This document shows, in pieces, positions 8,447 through 16,159 of a stretch of 42,017 bases of DNA (the stretch's first letter is position 1; every line of letters begins with the position of its first letter). Source of the stretch: Rhodospirillaceae bacterium (GTDB taxonomy: Bacteria; Pseudomonadota; Alphaproteobacteria; UBA6615). The stretch covers positions 1 to 42,017 of the forward strand of contig PBPM01000089.1 of NCBI GenBank assembly GCA_002724635.1, given 5' to 3'. A model generated the notes under the pieces. That model did not search any database, was not told the DNA's origin, and saw only the letters and a program-made list of their open reading frames with translations. A program made the translations under genes and the position numbers.

Positions 8447-8481
8447 TACGGCAGCCCCAACTGTAAATCAGAGCTGCCGTA
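8447..8481 (-). repeat. Intercistronic stem-loop between DUF4856 gene and hydroxylase-FutA gene
   Basis: TACGGCAGC and GCTGCCGTA (8447-8455 and 8473-8481) form a nine-base perfect stem with a 17-base loop. It lies in the 68-base gap between the two iron-linked genes. There is no T-run, so it is more likely an mRNA-stabilising or processing hairpin that favours the upstream gene than a full terminator. Confidence 0.5.
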
Positions 8482-8495
8482 CCAATTTTAAGGAG

Positions 8496-9944
8496 TTAGT
8501 CGTTTTCGGCGCTATTGCCTGCCCCAAGTTTTTTAGCCAGATCAGCTATATCGCCGGAAATAGCATTATTCTTAGCTTTAATCGAGAACTCATCGACCAG
8601 CAGCTTTTGGATCTTTGCCATATGCAGCATGTACTCGCCCCAAGAGCCACCCTGATCACGCACGTAGTTACCATTGCTGTCGATATCTACCACTTGGCTT
8701 AAATTAGGCATCAATGGCCCGAAACCAATCATGCGGTTGAGTTTGGTTGCAGTTTCACCCAAATTTTCTTTGCCCGTTTGTAGTGCAAGGATGAAACCTT
8801 TTAGCTCACCCCAGTGCTTAATGTATTTTGAGAGCGCCTTTGAGGGGTCGCCTTTTGCCTCAATAATTGTTTGAAGCTTTGCCATGTCATTGTAAACGGA
8901 ACCCGCATACTTGAACGTGGCCTCGGCCAAAACTTGCTCCCAATTTGTCGATATAATTTTCGCATAGCCCACTAACTGCGACCTCTGGGAATCAGTAAGT
9001 TTCTCGCCATTAGCTTTTGTAATTAACTTGCGTCCGTCGAGGAAAGCCCGGGTAATTGTATGAAGATAATTTGTCTGATTGGCTTTGCCGTATGAACCAG
9101 CATCGAACCCGGCAGCATAATAAGCTGGACCGAAAGTCATCTCTGTCTTGAGGTCAACTACCCCATCTTTGTTATGATCGGCATAACGCAATGCATCTTC
9201 AGGCTTCTTTGACTTACTTCCCTGCTTGGCAATTTCGTATACATTTCGCGGCGTTAGCTTAAGCGTGTGTGCAGGCGTGCCGAAATACCCGAAGGCCTCA
9301 TCCCAAGAGTGTTCTTTACCGGTATACGGGGCACCTTTCTTGTAGGGCTTGTCATTGGGCTTCTTGTCAGCCCTAAGTTTCTCATCGAGATAATTATCGA
9401 CGGCTTGGTTATAGGAGACGGCTCCCATGATGAATTTTGAGATCAGCTGTGGGTAGTTATAGCCGTTAGCAGCATCCACGCCTTTTTTTGCGCGGGATGC
9501 CTTATCAATCCAAAATTCAACTAATTCCTGGCCAGTCATGCCATTAGGCATGCCCGCAATAGAACCTTTATAGGTCTTACCGGTTAGGTTCTTGCCACCG
9601 CTGATTTCATCAACTGCTGTTTGCTTGACTGCAAACGGGCCCTTAGTTTTAGGCGCTATTATTGCACGGCCCTTATCTTTCGTTGCGTAATACGAAAGCA
9701 TTTTGGCTTTAAGTCCATGATCGACAGTACCGCTACCTTTTCCGGCTAGTTTTTTAAGTGAATCGTGTAGTACGTGGCGGGCGATCTGGCCCGTATAAGC
9801 CGTCGAGCTCGTTTTCGTGCCGCTGTATCCCTTTACAGTAACCGGGAATTTTCCGTAAACATCTCCATGCCCATCTGCCATTGCAGCGCCTGAACACAGC
9901 GTCAGAGAAATAGCGGAGGAAATCAGGAAATTTCTTTTACACAT
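8496..9944 (-). CDS. DUF4856 (imelysin-like) periplasmic protein
   Basis: 482 residues with a clear signal peptide (positive start, hydrophobic core, cut near AMA-D24). The mature part looks like DUF4856: SSTAYTGQIARHVLHDSLKKL near residue 50, HSWDEAFGYFGTPAH at about 212, and HWGELKGFILALQTG at about 377. The last resembles the HW/E-rich part of iron-regulated imelysin proteins. Two calcium-type loops are visible: D256-x-N-x-D-G-x-V-D264 and D420-x-D-x-N-G425. An exterior role in iron handling is likely from the Fur box upstream and the ferric-binding domain downstream; the molecular function of DUF4856 is not known. The start has AAGGA seven bases upstream. Codon use is AT-richer than the flanks. 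Confidence 0.8.
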   Translation of the reverse strand: MCKRNFLISSAISLTLCSGAAMADGHGDVYGKFPVTVKGYSGTKTSSTAYTGQIARHVLHDSLKKLAGKGSGTVDHGLKAKMLSYYATKDKGRAIIAPKTKGPFAVKQTAVDEISGGKNLTGKTYKGSIAGMPNGMTGQELVEFWIDKASRAKKGVDAANGYNYPQLISKFIMGAVSYNQAVDNYLDEKLRADKKPNDKPYKKGAPYTGKEHSWDEAFGYFGTPAHTLKLTPRNVYEIAKQGSKSKKPEDALRYADHNKDGVVDLKTEMTFGPAYYAAGFDAGSYGKANQTNYLHTITRAFLDGRKLITKANGEKLTDSQRSQLVGYAKIISTNWEQVLAEATFKYAGSVYNDMAKLQTIIEAKGDPSKALSKYIKHWGELKGFILALQTGKENLGETATKLNRMIGFGPLMPNLSQVVDIDSNGNYVRDQGGSWGEYMLHMAKIQKLLVDEFSIKAKNNAISGDIADLAKKLGAGNSAEND

Positions 9945-10017
9945 GGCATTTCCTTCAACTAATAGAGATAGTTAGGGATTTCTAATGACACCTATCATGG
10001 GTCCATTCGGAGCGTGT

Positions 10018-10036
10018 AATGAGAATCATTCTCATT
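10018..10036. promoter_or_regulatory. Fur box
   Basis: AATGAGAATCATTCTCATT is a perfect 9-1-9 palindrome and a near-ideal Fur site, about 75 bases before the ATG of the DUF4856 gene. It implies repression by iron-loaded Fur (or a Fur-like Irr/Mur regulator) of the DUF4856 and hydroxylase-FutA operon. Confidence 0.9.
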
Positions 10037-10161
10037 GCTATTAAGAACTAATATCATCAAAAGTAGGCGGTGTCACCCCCCCCCAATCGGATCACTGGTT
10101 TGGATCAAACGGGAACCAAAAATATTCCCCCGAAAGCGGGGTAAAAGAGCCAATCGCGACT

Positions 10162-10193
10162 CAAAGAAAAAGCCCCGGTAACCGTCCGGGGCT
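10162..10193 (-). terminator. Rho-independent terminator of the purine permease gene
   Basis: On the minus strand AGCCCCGG and CCGGGGCT (10193-10186 and 10178-10171) pair around a seven-base loop, followed by TTTTCTTTG. It lies 27 bases after the permease stop. A smaller GC hairpin (10128-10141) follows with T-rich sequence and may back it up. Confidence 0.85.
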
Positions 10194-10219
10194 TCTCCTT
10201 ACGTATTTTGGATCAGCGA

Positions 10220-11602
10220 TCAGTCGCCGCCGGCACCCTCTGCCACGTCGTTGGCCAGTTCCTCCGGCAGGACGAGGTTAAGGATGATCGCGATGAACGC
10301 CGCGGGCAACAGGCCCGATGCTAGCAGAACGCGGATCGAGTCCGGCACATGCTGGAGCGCACCCGGTTCGAGGTAGAATCCCAAACCGAAGGCCATGGAT
10401 ACGGCGAAGATGATCATGTTCCGCCGGTTCCAAGTCACCTCGGCGAGCATCGAGAGGCCGGCCGCGGCCACCATGCCGAACATAACGATGACGCCGCCGC
10501 CGAGTACCTCGATGGGGACCGTCGTGACGATCGCCCCGACCTTGGGAATTAACCCGGCGAGGACCAAGAAGATAGCACCGATGGTCACTACGTGCCGGCT
10601 CATGACGCCGGTCATGGCCACCAAGCCGACATTTTGGCTGAATGAAGTGTTTGGCAGCGCGCCGAACAGGCCCGCAACGGCGGAGCCTAGGCCGTCGGCA
10701 TAGGTCGCGCCGACAATCTCCTTATCCGTGGCCTCGCGCCCGGCGCCACCCTTGGCAATGCCCGAAACGTCCCCAACGGTCTCAACCGCCGAGACGAACG
10801 CCATCAGACAGAAGCCGATGATTGCCGCGGTGGTGAACTCTACCCCGAACGGGAAGATCTCCGGTACCTCGAAGACGGCCGCGCGCCCGACATTGGCGAA
10901 GCTCACCATCCCCATCGCATAAGCAAAAATGTAGCCGACGATCAGGCCAATCAGCACGGCGGCGACCGACCAGATGCCCCGGGCGAAGAACTTCAGCCCC
11001 AGGGTCACAACGATCACGCTGCCGGCGACGGACCAGTTCAGCAGGCTGCCATATTCCGGTTTGCCGATGGCGGGAACGCCGCCTGCCGCATACTGGATGC
11101 CGACCTTCACTAGGATCAGTCCAATCAGCAGCACGACAATGCCGGTGATCAGCGGCGGCAGGGCAAACCGAATCTTGCCGATGAACGTGCCCAGCAGGGC
11201 GTGGAACAATCCACCGACTAGGACGCCACCAAACAGGGCTGGTAGCGCCTCGACGCCCTGGCCCGCGACCAGCGGTATCATGATTGGCAGGAACGCGAAA
11301 CTCGTGCCCTGCACTACCGGCATTTTTGCGCCGACCGGACCGAGACCAATTGTCTGGATCAGGGTCGCGACGCCGGCGAACAGCATAGACATCTGGATCA
11401 TGTAGATCAGAACCGGGAAGTCCGGCGAATTCGAACCGAATCCGAACCCGGCCGCACCGGCGACGATGATTGCGGGCGTGACGTTGGAAATGAACATTGC
11501 CAGCACATGCTGGATGCCGAGTGGGATCGCCTTCGTGAGCGGCGGCGTGTAATTCGGATCGCGGAGTTGTTCCGGCGTCCCGAGGTTGGACGTGTTAGCC
11601 AT
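10220..11602 (-). CDS. NCS2 family purine (urate/xanthine) permease
   Basis: A 460-residue polytopic inner-membrane transporter of the nucleobase-cation symporter-2 family. Seen: QGTSFAFLPIMIPL, the FVSAVETVGDVSGIAKGG region typical of the family, NTSFSQNVGLVAMTGVMSR, and GGGVIVMFGMVAAAGL near the C-terminus, with about 12-14 hydrophobic segments. Family members take up xanthine, urate or uracil with protons. The gene lies at the end of a urate degradation cluster, so urate or xanthine is the likely cargo. ATG 11602 is preferred because of GGAGG upstream and the family-like N-terminus; a longer frame reaches 11662. A strong terminator follows. Confidence 0.9.
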   Translation of the reverse strand: MANTSNLGTPEQLRDPNYTPPLTKAIPLGIQHVLAMFISNVTPAIIVAGAAGFGFGSNSPDFPVLIYMIQMSMLFAGVATLIQTIGLGPVGAKMPVVQGTSFAFLPIMIPLVAGQGVEALPALFGGVLVGGLFHALLGTFIGKIRFALPPLITGIVVLLIGLILVKVGIQYAAGGVPAIGKPEYGSLLNWSVAGSVIVVTLGLKFFARGIWSVAAVLIGLIVGYIFAYAMGMVSFANVGRAAVFEVPEIFPFGVEFTTAAIIGFCLMAFVSAVETVGDVSGIAKGGAGREATDKEIVGATYADGLGSAVAGLFGALPNTSFSQNVGLVAMTGVMSRHVVTIGAIFLVLAGLIPKVGAIVTTVPIEVLGGGVIVMFGMVAAAGLSMLAEVTWNRRNMIIFAVSMAFGLGFYLEPGALQHVPDSIRVLLASGLLPAAFIAIILNLVLPEELANDVAEGAGGD

Positions 11603-11685
11603 CTTTGAGTATGCCTCCAGTGGTTGGGGAGAAGCCTGCCGATTGCGAACAGGTGTTCGCATGCGGTTCTTCGTTTTCGTAGGAC

Positions 11686-12174
11686 TCAGCGGACCTCGTA
11701 GGGTTCGTCGAACCAGTGCTCCTCCAAGTTTTCACCGGGGCCAATGCGGTCGACCACGGCGAAGAGTCCGGGTTCGTGGAGCGGCGTCAGTACGCCGTGC
11801 CATGTCCCCCGGTGATAATTGACGCCCTGACCGGGTTCGGTCCGGAACGCCTTGGGTTCGTGCGGGCGTCCGTCGTGGTCGCTCGCGACGATGACGAGGA
11901 ACGGATCCGCGGTCATGGGCAGAAAGGCCTGACTGCCGAGCGGGTGCCGCTCCATCATGTCTAGTGTGTAAGGTAGCGTGCGGGCCTTAGCCTTGAACAC
12001 ACTAATTCCGGTGCGTCCGTCGCCCTGTTCCACGTCGATGTTTGCACGATCGTGGAACCTCCCGCACATGCCCCGGTTGATCATCATGTCGGGCTCGCGG
12101 GCCGCATCGATCACGTCGCCATATGGCGCGAACTCGTCGGCCGTGAGGGCTGCGATACCGATGGTGCCGGTCAC
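11686..12174 (-). CDS. allA: Ureidoglycolate lyase
   Basis: A 162-residue protein of the ureidoglycolate lyase family (AllA). It splits (S)-ureidoglycolate into glyoxylate and urea, the last step of this purine pathway, in the cytoplasm. Visible marks: ALTADEFAPYGDVIDA at the start, MMERHPLGSQAFLPM, and the cupin-like YHRGTWHGVL, with FAVVDRIGPGENLEEHWF at the end. The start codon is GTG, overlapping the allantoicase stop (GTGA), which indicates coupling. Length is normal for the family. Confidence 0.93.
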   Translation of the reverse strand: MTGTIGIAALTADEFAPYGDVIDAAREPDMMINRGMCGRFHDRANIDVEQGDGRTGISVFKAKARTLPYTLDMMERHPLGSQAFLPMTADPFLVIVASDHDGRPHEPKAFRTEPGQGVNYHRGTWHGVLTPLHEPGLFAVVDRIGPGENLEEHWFDEPYEVR

Positions 12175-13214
12175 GCGGCGCGTCCATACAGCCGAAGGCG
12201 GCTCACGCCGCCGTCGGGGAAAATGTTGAGCCGCACATGGGTGATCGGTCCGAGGTCTTCGATCTGGTTGCCTAGGAAGTCGTGGACCGTGTCGGCAGAG
12301 AGCTTCTGGTGGCTCAACATGCTGGGCCAGTCCTCCGAACCGCCAATCGCCGCGTCGCCGATGTTGACCCCGATCATGCCTAAGTCGACCGCCTGAATCG
12401 AACAGCTGTCGGGGTAGTTTCCCTTGAAGTGGGCGGTGTCCACGATGGCGCGAGAAACGGCGCCGCGTACGCCGAGCGCCAAGATGATCCAGTCATGCCC
12501 CGGGCCGCGCCGTCGGCGTGTCTCCCAGCCATCACCCATATTTTGTCCCCGGCCTGGAGCCAGAAGCCGGTGATACGTGCCGTAATGGGCGTCGGAATAG
12601 GCGACAATGCGCCCGCCGTTGAGCGTCGCCAACAGGTCGATGTCGCGGCCCTCGATGCTGGCCGGGTCAAGATACGGGATGCCGAACACGCGCAGGCGGG
12701 CGACGCCGCCGTCGGGATGGATATGGAAGCGCAGATGGCTCCAGACATTGCCGTTATCGCACGGCAGAAAATGGTGAGAGTCCGGATTGAGATCCTGCAT
12801 TGGGACGAGCTCGGTCCAGGCTGTATCATCGTTCGGATCGCCTTCGGACCGGCAGGCCTCGATTCGGCACTCAGGTGGGTGGTTGCCGGTGAAGAAGGAG
12901 GTGTCGACGTCGAATCCGTTGATCGTGCCGGGCACCGCGAGCGCGATGATGGCATGGTCGTGCCCACCGCCGCGGCGCCGGCGCGACTCCCATCCGTCCA
13001 TCCACTTGCCATGATCGTCATACTTGTTGGTGATGAAAACGGGGTTGCTGTCCTGCAGCATTCGCAGCAGCGGTGCGAAGAATTCGTCGGTCGCGGATAC
13101 CGCGCGGGCCCCGAGGCCCGCCGAGGCAAGATTGATCGCATTGCGCGCGAAGTCGGGCATCTCGTCTGTCTTCAACAGCGGTTTTCGTTCCAGATTCAGG
13201 GCGGCGTCAGTCAT
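12171..13214 (-). CDS. alc: Allantoicase
   Basis: 347 residues. Allantoicase hydrolyses allantoate to (S)-ureidoglycolate and urea. The protein shows the family's internal duplication: two jelly-roll halves, each with a WESRRRRG/WETRRRRG signature followed by GHDHAIIAL and GHDWIILAL, and each followed by a substrate-type HFKGN or FFTGNHP segment. The start at 13214 (MTDAALNLERK) is chosen because AAGGA lies eight bases upstream; an ATG three codons earlier has no space for a ribosome site. It overlaps the PuuE-UraD gene by eight bases and the AllA gene by four. Confidence 0.94.
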   Translation of the reverse strand: MTDAALNLERKPLLKTDEMPDFARNAINLASAGLGARAVSATDEFFAPLLRMLQDSNPVFITNKYDDHGKWMDGWESRRRRGGGHDHAIIALAVPGTINGFDVDTSFFTGNHPPECRIEACRSEGDPNDDTAWTELVPMQDLNPDSHHFLPCDNGNVWSHLRFHIHPDGGVARLRVFGIPYLDPASIEGRDIDLLATLNGGRIVAYSDAHYGTYHRLLAPGRGQNMGDGWETRRRRGPGHDWIILALGVRGAVSRAIVDTAHFKGNYPDSCSIQAVDLGMIGVNIGDAAIGGSEDWPSMLSHQKLSADTVHDFLGNQIEDLGPITHVRLNIFPDGGVSRLRLYGRAA

Positions 13215-14628
13215 AAAGAACATCCTTCAGCCGCAGAAGTGCGATGCGCTCGACCTGGCGGCAGGCCTCTGCGAACTCGGTCTCGCGATCATGTTCGATC
13301 CGGCGTTCGAAAGCCGCGAGGATTTCCGGTTTTGATAGTCCCTTCACGGCGATGATGAATGGGAATCCGAACTTTTCGCGGTAGGTCGTGTTCAGTTTCT
13401 CGAAGGTGGCGCGCTCGTCGTCCGTCAGCGCATCGAGGCCGGCCGAGGCCTGCTCGGCCATCGATTTGTCGGTCAGCCGCCTAGCTTGGGCGAGCTTGCC
13501 GGCGAGGTCCGGGTGCGCGGTGAGAACGCTTAGGCGTGCTTTTTCATCCGCAGCCCGAAACACACGCGCCATGGCGTTGTGCAGACCTGTTGCCGTGTCG
13601 TGGGCCGGACCAAGTTCCAGTGCGAATGCGCCCTCGGCGACCCAAGGCGAATGTTCGAAGATGCCGCCATAGCGGGTGACGAATTCCTCGGCGGAAATGC
13701 GCGACGGGCGTTCGTCCATTTCGGGCGCGGGATGGGTCGCATGCCAGTGGCGTGCGATATCGATACGCCGTGCAAACCAGACCGCATCATGGGACTGCGC
13801 ATACTTGACGAAGCGCTCGAGGGCTTGGATGCGGCCTGGGCGTCCGACGATCCGACAGTGCAGGCCGATCGACAGCATCTTCGGGCTGCCGACCACGCCC
13901 TCTGCATAGAGCGCGTCGAAGCTGTCCTTCAGGTAGTTATAAAACTGGTCGCCGGAGTTGAATCCCTGGGTGGTGGCGAACCGCATGTCGTTCGCCTCGA
14001 GAGTGTAGGGCACGACGAGCAGGGGGTTTGAGCCTGACATATGCCAGTAGGGCAGGTCGTCGGCATAGCTGTCGGCGGTGTAGGCGAAGCCGCCAATATC
14101 GGCAATCAGGTCGAGGGTGTTCTCGGTGCCGCGGCCCGTGTACCACCCGAGTGGGCGCTCGCCGGTTGCCTCGGTGTGGATGCGAATTCCCTCCTCGATC
14201 AACCGGCGTTCCTCGTCGATCGGGATGTCTTTCCACTCGATCCATTTGTGGCCGTGGCTTGCGATCTCCCAGCCCGCGTCCTTCATCGCCTCGGTCTGGG
14301 TGGGGGAACGCTCGAGCGCCGTACCGACTGCGTAGACAGTGACCGGTACGCCGGCCCCGGTGAAAAGGCGGTGCAGGCGCCAGAAACCTGCGCGTGCGCC
14401 ATACTCGTACATGGTCTCAATATTCCAGTGCCGTTGGCCCGGCCAGGGCTGGGCGCCGACGACCTCGGATAGGAACGCTTCGGACGCGGCGTCACCATGC
14501 AGGATATTGTTCTCGCCGCCTTCCTCGTAATTGATGACGAACTGCATCGCGATGCGGGCAGCACCGGGCCATTGCGGGTCCGGCGGCACGGCGCCATAGC
14601 CATGCAGGTCGCGTGGATAACGGTTCAA
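13207..14628 (-). CDS. puuE: Allantoinase PuuE fused to OHCU decarboxylase UraD
   Basis: A 473-residue two-domain enzyme. Residues 1-310 are the polysaccharide-deacetylase-like allantoinase PuuE (DLHGYGAVPPDPQWPGAARI, FVINYEEGGENNILHGD, EIASHGHKWIEW). This opens allantoin to allantoate. Residues 315-473 are 2-oxo-4-hydroxy-4-carboxy-5-ureidoimidazoline decarboxylase (FVTRYGGIFEHSPWVAEGAF, FGFPFIIAVKGLSKPEILAAF). This makes (S)-allantoin from OHCU. Fusion puts two consecutive steps in one chain; it is a known arrangement in some proteobacteria. The start is a TTG at 14628, with GAGGAG seven bases upstream and the family-like NRYPRDLHGYG directly behind it. Confidence 0.92.
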   Translation of the reverse strand: MNRYPRDLHGYGAVPPDPQWPGAARIAMQFVINYEEGGENNILHGDAASEAFLSEVVGAQPWPGQRHWNIETMYEYGARAGFWRLHRLFTGAGVPVTVYAVGTALERSPTQTEAMKDAGWEIASHGHKWIEWKDIPIDEERRLIEEGIRIHTEATGERPLGWYTGRGTENTLDLIADIGGFAYTADSYADDLPYWHMSGSNPLLVVPYTLEANDMRFATTQGFNSGDQFYNYLKDSFDALYAEGVVGSPKMLSIGLHCRIVGRPGRIQALERFVKYAQSHDAVWFARRIDIARHWHATHPAPEMDERPSRISAEEFVTRYGGIFEHSPWVAEGAFALELGPAHDTATGLHNAMARVFRAADEKARLSVLTAHPDLAGKLAQARRLTDKSMAEQASAGLDALTDDERATFEKLNTTYREKFGFPFIIAVKGLSKPEILAAFERRIEHDRETEFAEACRQVERIALLRLKDVLYD

Positions 14629-14793
14629 GTTTATTCTCCTCGGCAAACCGCCATTTACATATAATCGAAAATAATCCGATCTTTTTTCAAAAATATAATG
14701 AAAGAGTTATATTGAAACGCGGGTTACGATTCGATCCGTAAATCGGTTGGATCGGTTGGCGCGGAGCGCGCAGGCAGAACGGGGGACACGCCC

Positions 14794-15159
14794 ATGGCCG
14801 GAGACGGCGGATATCTGACAACCCATGTGCTGGACACCGCACAGGGTGTGCCCGCAGCGGGGCTTCGGATTGAGCTCTTTCGCCTGAATGGGGATGCCCG
14901 CATCACGCTCGGCGAATTCACTACCAACGTGGACGGGCGGACCGACGCGCCGGTCTTGTCGGCCGAGGATTTCACCTTGGGTACCTATGAGCTGGTGTTT
15001 CACGCGGGCGCGCATATTGCTAAGTCCGGCGCTACTCTGCCCGAGGGCGTGTTCCTTGACGCGGTGCCGATTCGGTTCGTCATTTCCGATCCGGCGGCGC
15101 ATTACCATGTGCCGCTGCTGCTCTCGCCCTATGGCTACGCGACCTATCGCGGCAGCTGA
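14794..15159 (+). CDS. 5-hydroxyisourate hydrolase (transthyretin-like)
   Basis: A 121-residue member of the transthyretin-related HIU hydrolases, which hydrolyse 5-hydroxyisourate from urate oxidase to OHCU. Seen: the conserved N-terminal LTTHVLDTAQGVPAAGL, DGRTDAPVL in the middle, and the family ending YHVPLLLSPYGYATYRGS. The final YRGS holds catalytic residues. It is transcribed away from the PuuE-UraD gene and converges on the LysR gene with a 16-base overlap. Confidence 0.95.
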   Translation: MAGDGGYLTTHVLDTAQGVPAAGLRIELFRLNGDARITLGEFTTNVDGRTDAPVLSAEDFTLGTYELVFHAGAHIAKSGATLPEGVFLDAVPIRFVISDPAAHYHVPLLLSPYGYATYRGS

Positions 15160-16076
15160 TAGACCGAGTCCCGTTCCTTTAGCTGCATCTTGCAACGACC
15201 GACCATAAAGTCGATGAATAGCTGGATCTTGGGGTCAAGGAAACGCTTGTGCGGATAGAGACAGGTCAGCTGTGCGGAGGTCGGAGGTGTCTCGGTCGCC
15301 ACCGGCACCAGTGCGCCTGATTGCAGATGCTCGGCGATCTCGAAAATCGGCTTGATCGCGATGCCGCGGCCGTCCAGCGCCCAGGCGGTGAGCACGTCGC
15401 CATCGTCGGACTCGAACGGGCCCGATACCTCGAAGCGTTGCGGCCCGTCTTCAGTCATGAGCGTCCAGCGCATTTCGTCCGCGCCGGGAAAACGCAGCAT
15501 CAGGCAGTCATGGCCGTCGGCGACGAGATCATGCCCGCCGGTCGGCGTGCCGCGCCGAATCAGATAGTCCGGCGCCGCGCACAATACGCGCGGACAGTCC
15601 GCGATGTTGGTCAGCCGCAGCGCGGAATCCGCGAGCGTCCCGAGATGGAAAGCGATGTCGACGCCCTCGCGGGTCAGGTCTACATGCCGGTCGGACATCC
15701 GCAGGCGTACGCTGATGTCAGGATAATCATCCTTGAAGGCGGGAACGTGCGGCGCGATCAGGCGTTTGCCGACGCCCAGTGGCGCGGCCACATAGATCGA
15801 GCCGCGGGGGTTCTGTGCGATGCTGGCGACCGCCGCCTCGGCCTCGTCAATGGCCTGCAGGATTTTGACTGCACCTTCATAGTATGTGGTTCCGTGTTCG
15901 GTTGGGTGCAGGCGCCGCGTCGTGCGGTTGAACAAGCGTACGCCGAGATGCTTTTCGAGCCTAGAGATCCGGCTAGAGGCTACGGCTGGCGAGACCTGCT
16001 GGTCGCGCGCCGCCTCGGACATGCTGCCGAGCTCGTAAACGCGGACGAACGTTCGGATGTTTTCCATAAGCGGCAT
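15144..16076 (-). CDS. LysR-family transcriptional regulator
   Basis: A 310-residue LysR regulator: an N-terminal winged helix-turn-helix (MENIRTFVRVYELGSMSEAA, then SPAVASSRISRLEKHLGVRLFNRTTR) and a C-terminal ligand-binding domain. It is transcribed divergently from the urate oxidase gene with an 83-base gap, the usual arrangement for control of the neighbouring gene. A purine intermediate is the probable effector. A second ATG three codons in (16067) could be the true start. Confidence 0.92.
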   Translation of the reverse strand: MPLMENIRTFVRVYELGSMSEAARDQQVSPAVASSRISRLEKHLGVRLFNRTTRRLHPTEHGTTYYEGAVKILQAIDEAEAAVASIAQNPRGSIYVAAPLGVGKRLIAPHVPAFKDDYPDISVRLRMSDRHVDLTREGVDIAFHLGTLADSALRLTNIADCPRVLCAAPDYLIRRGTPTGGHDLVADGHDCLMLRFPGADEMRWTLMTEDGPQRFEVSGPFESDDGDVLTAWALDGRGIAIKPIFEIAEHLQSGALVPVATETPPTSAQLTCLYPHKRFLDPKIQLFIDFMVGRCKMQLKERDSVYQLPR

Positions 16077-16159
16077 CGTATCTGCAATCTATCGGAAACG
16101 GGCGCGAAACCCGCAAGAATTTGTGCCGTTTGGACAATATGGGATCAAGGAGGAACTCG

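Noticed and set aside
10076-10084. Run of nine C as a phase-variable switch
   Set aside because: It is about 130 bases before the DUF4856 start and beyond the Fur box, outside coding sequence; no promoter spacing could be tied to it.
10037-10219. A second copy of the tRNA-Arg 3' end as an attachment site
   Set aside because: I looked for GGTTCGATTCC or GGGCGCACCA at the right edge of the AT-rich part and found none; no integrase gene is present either.
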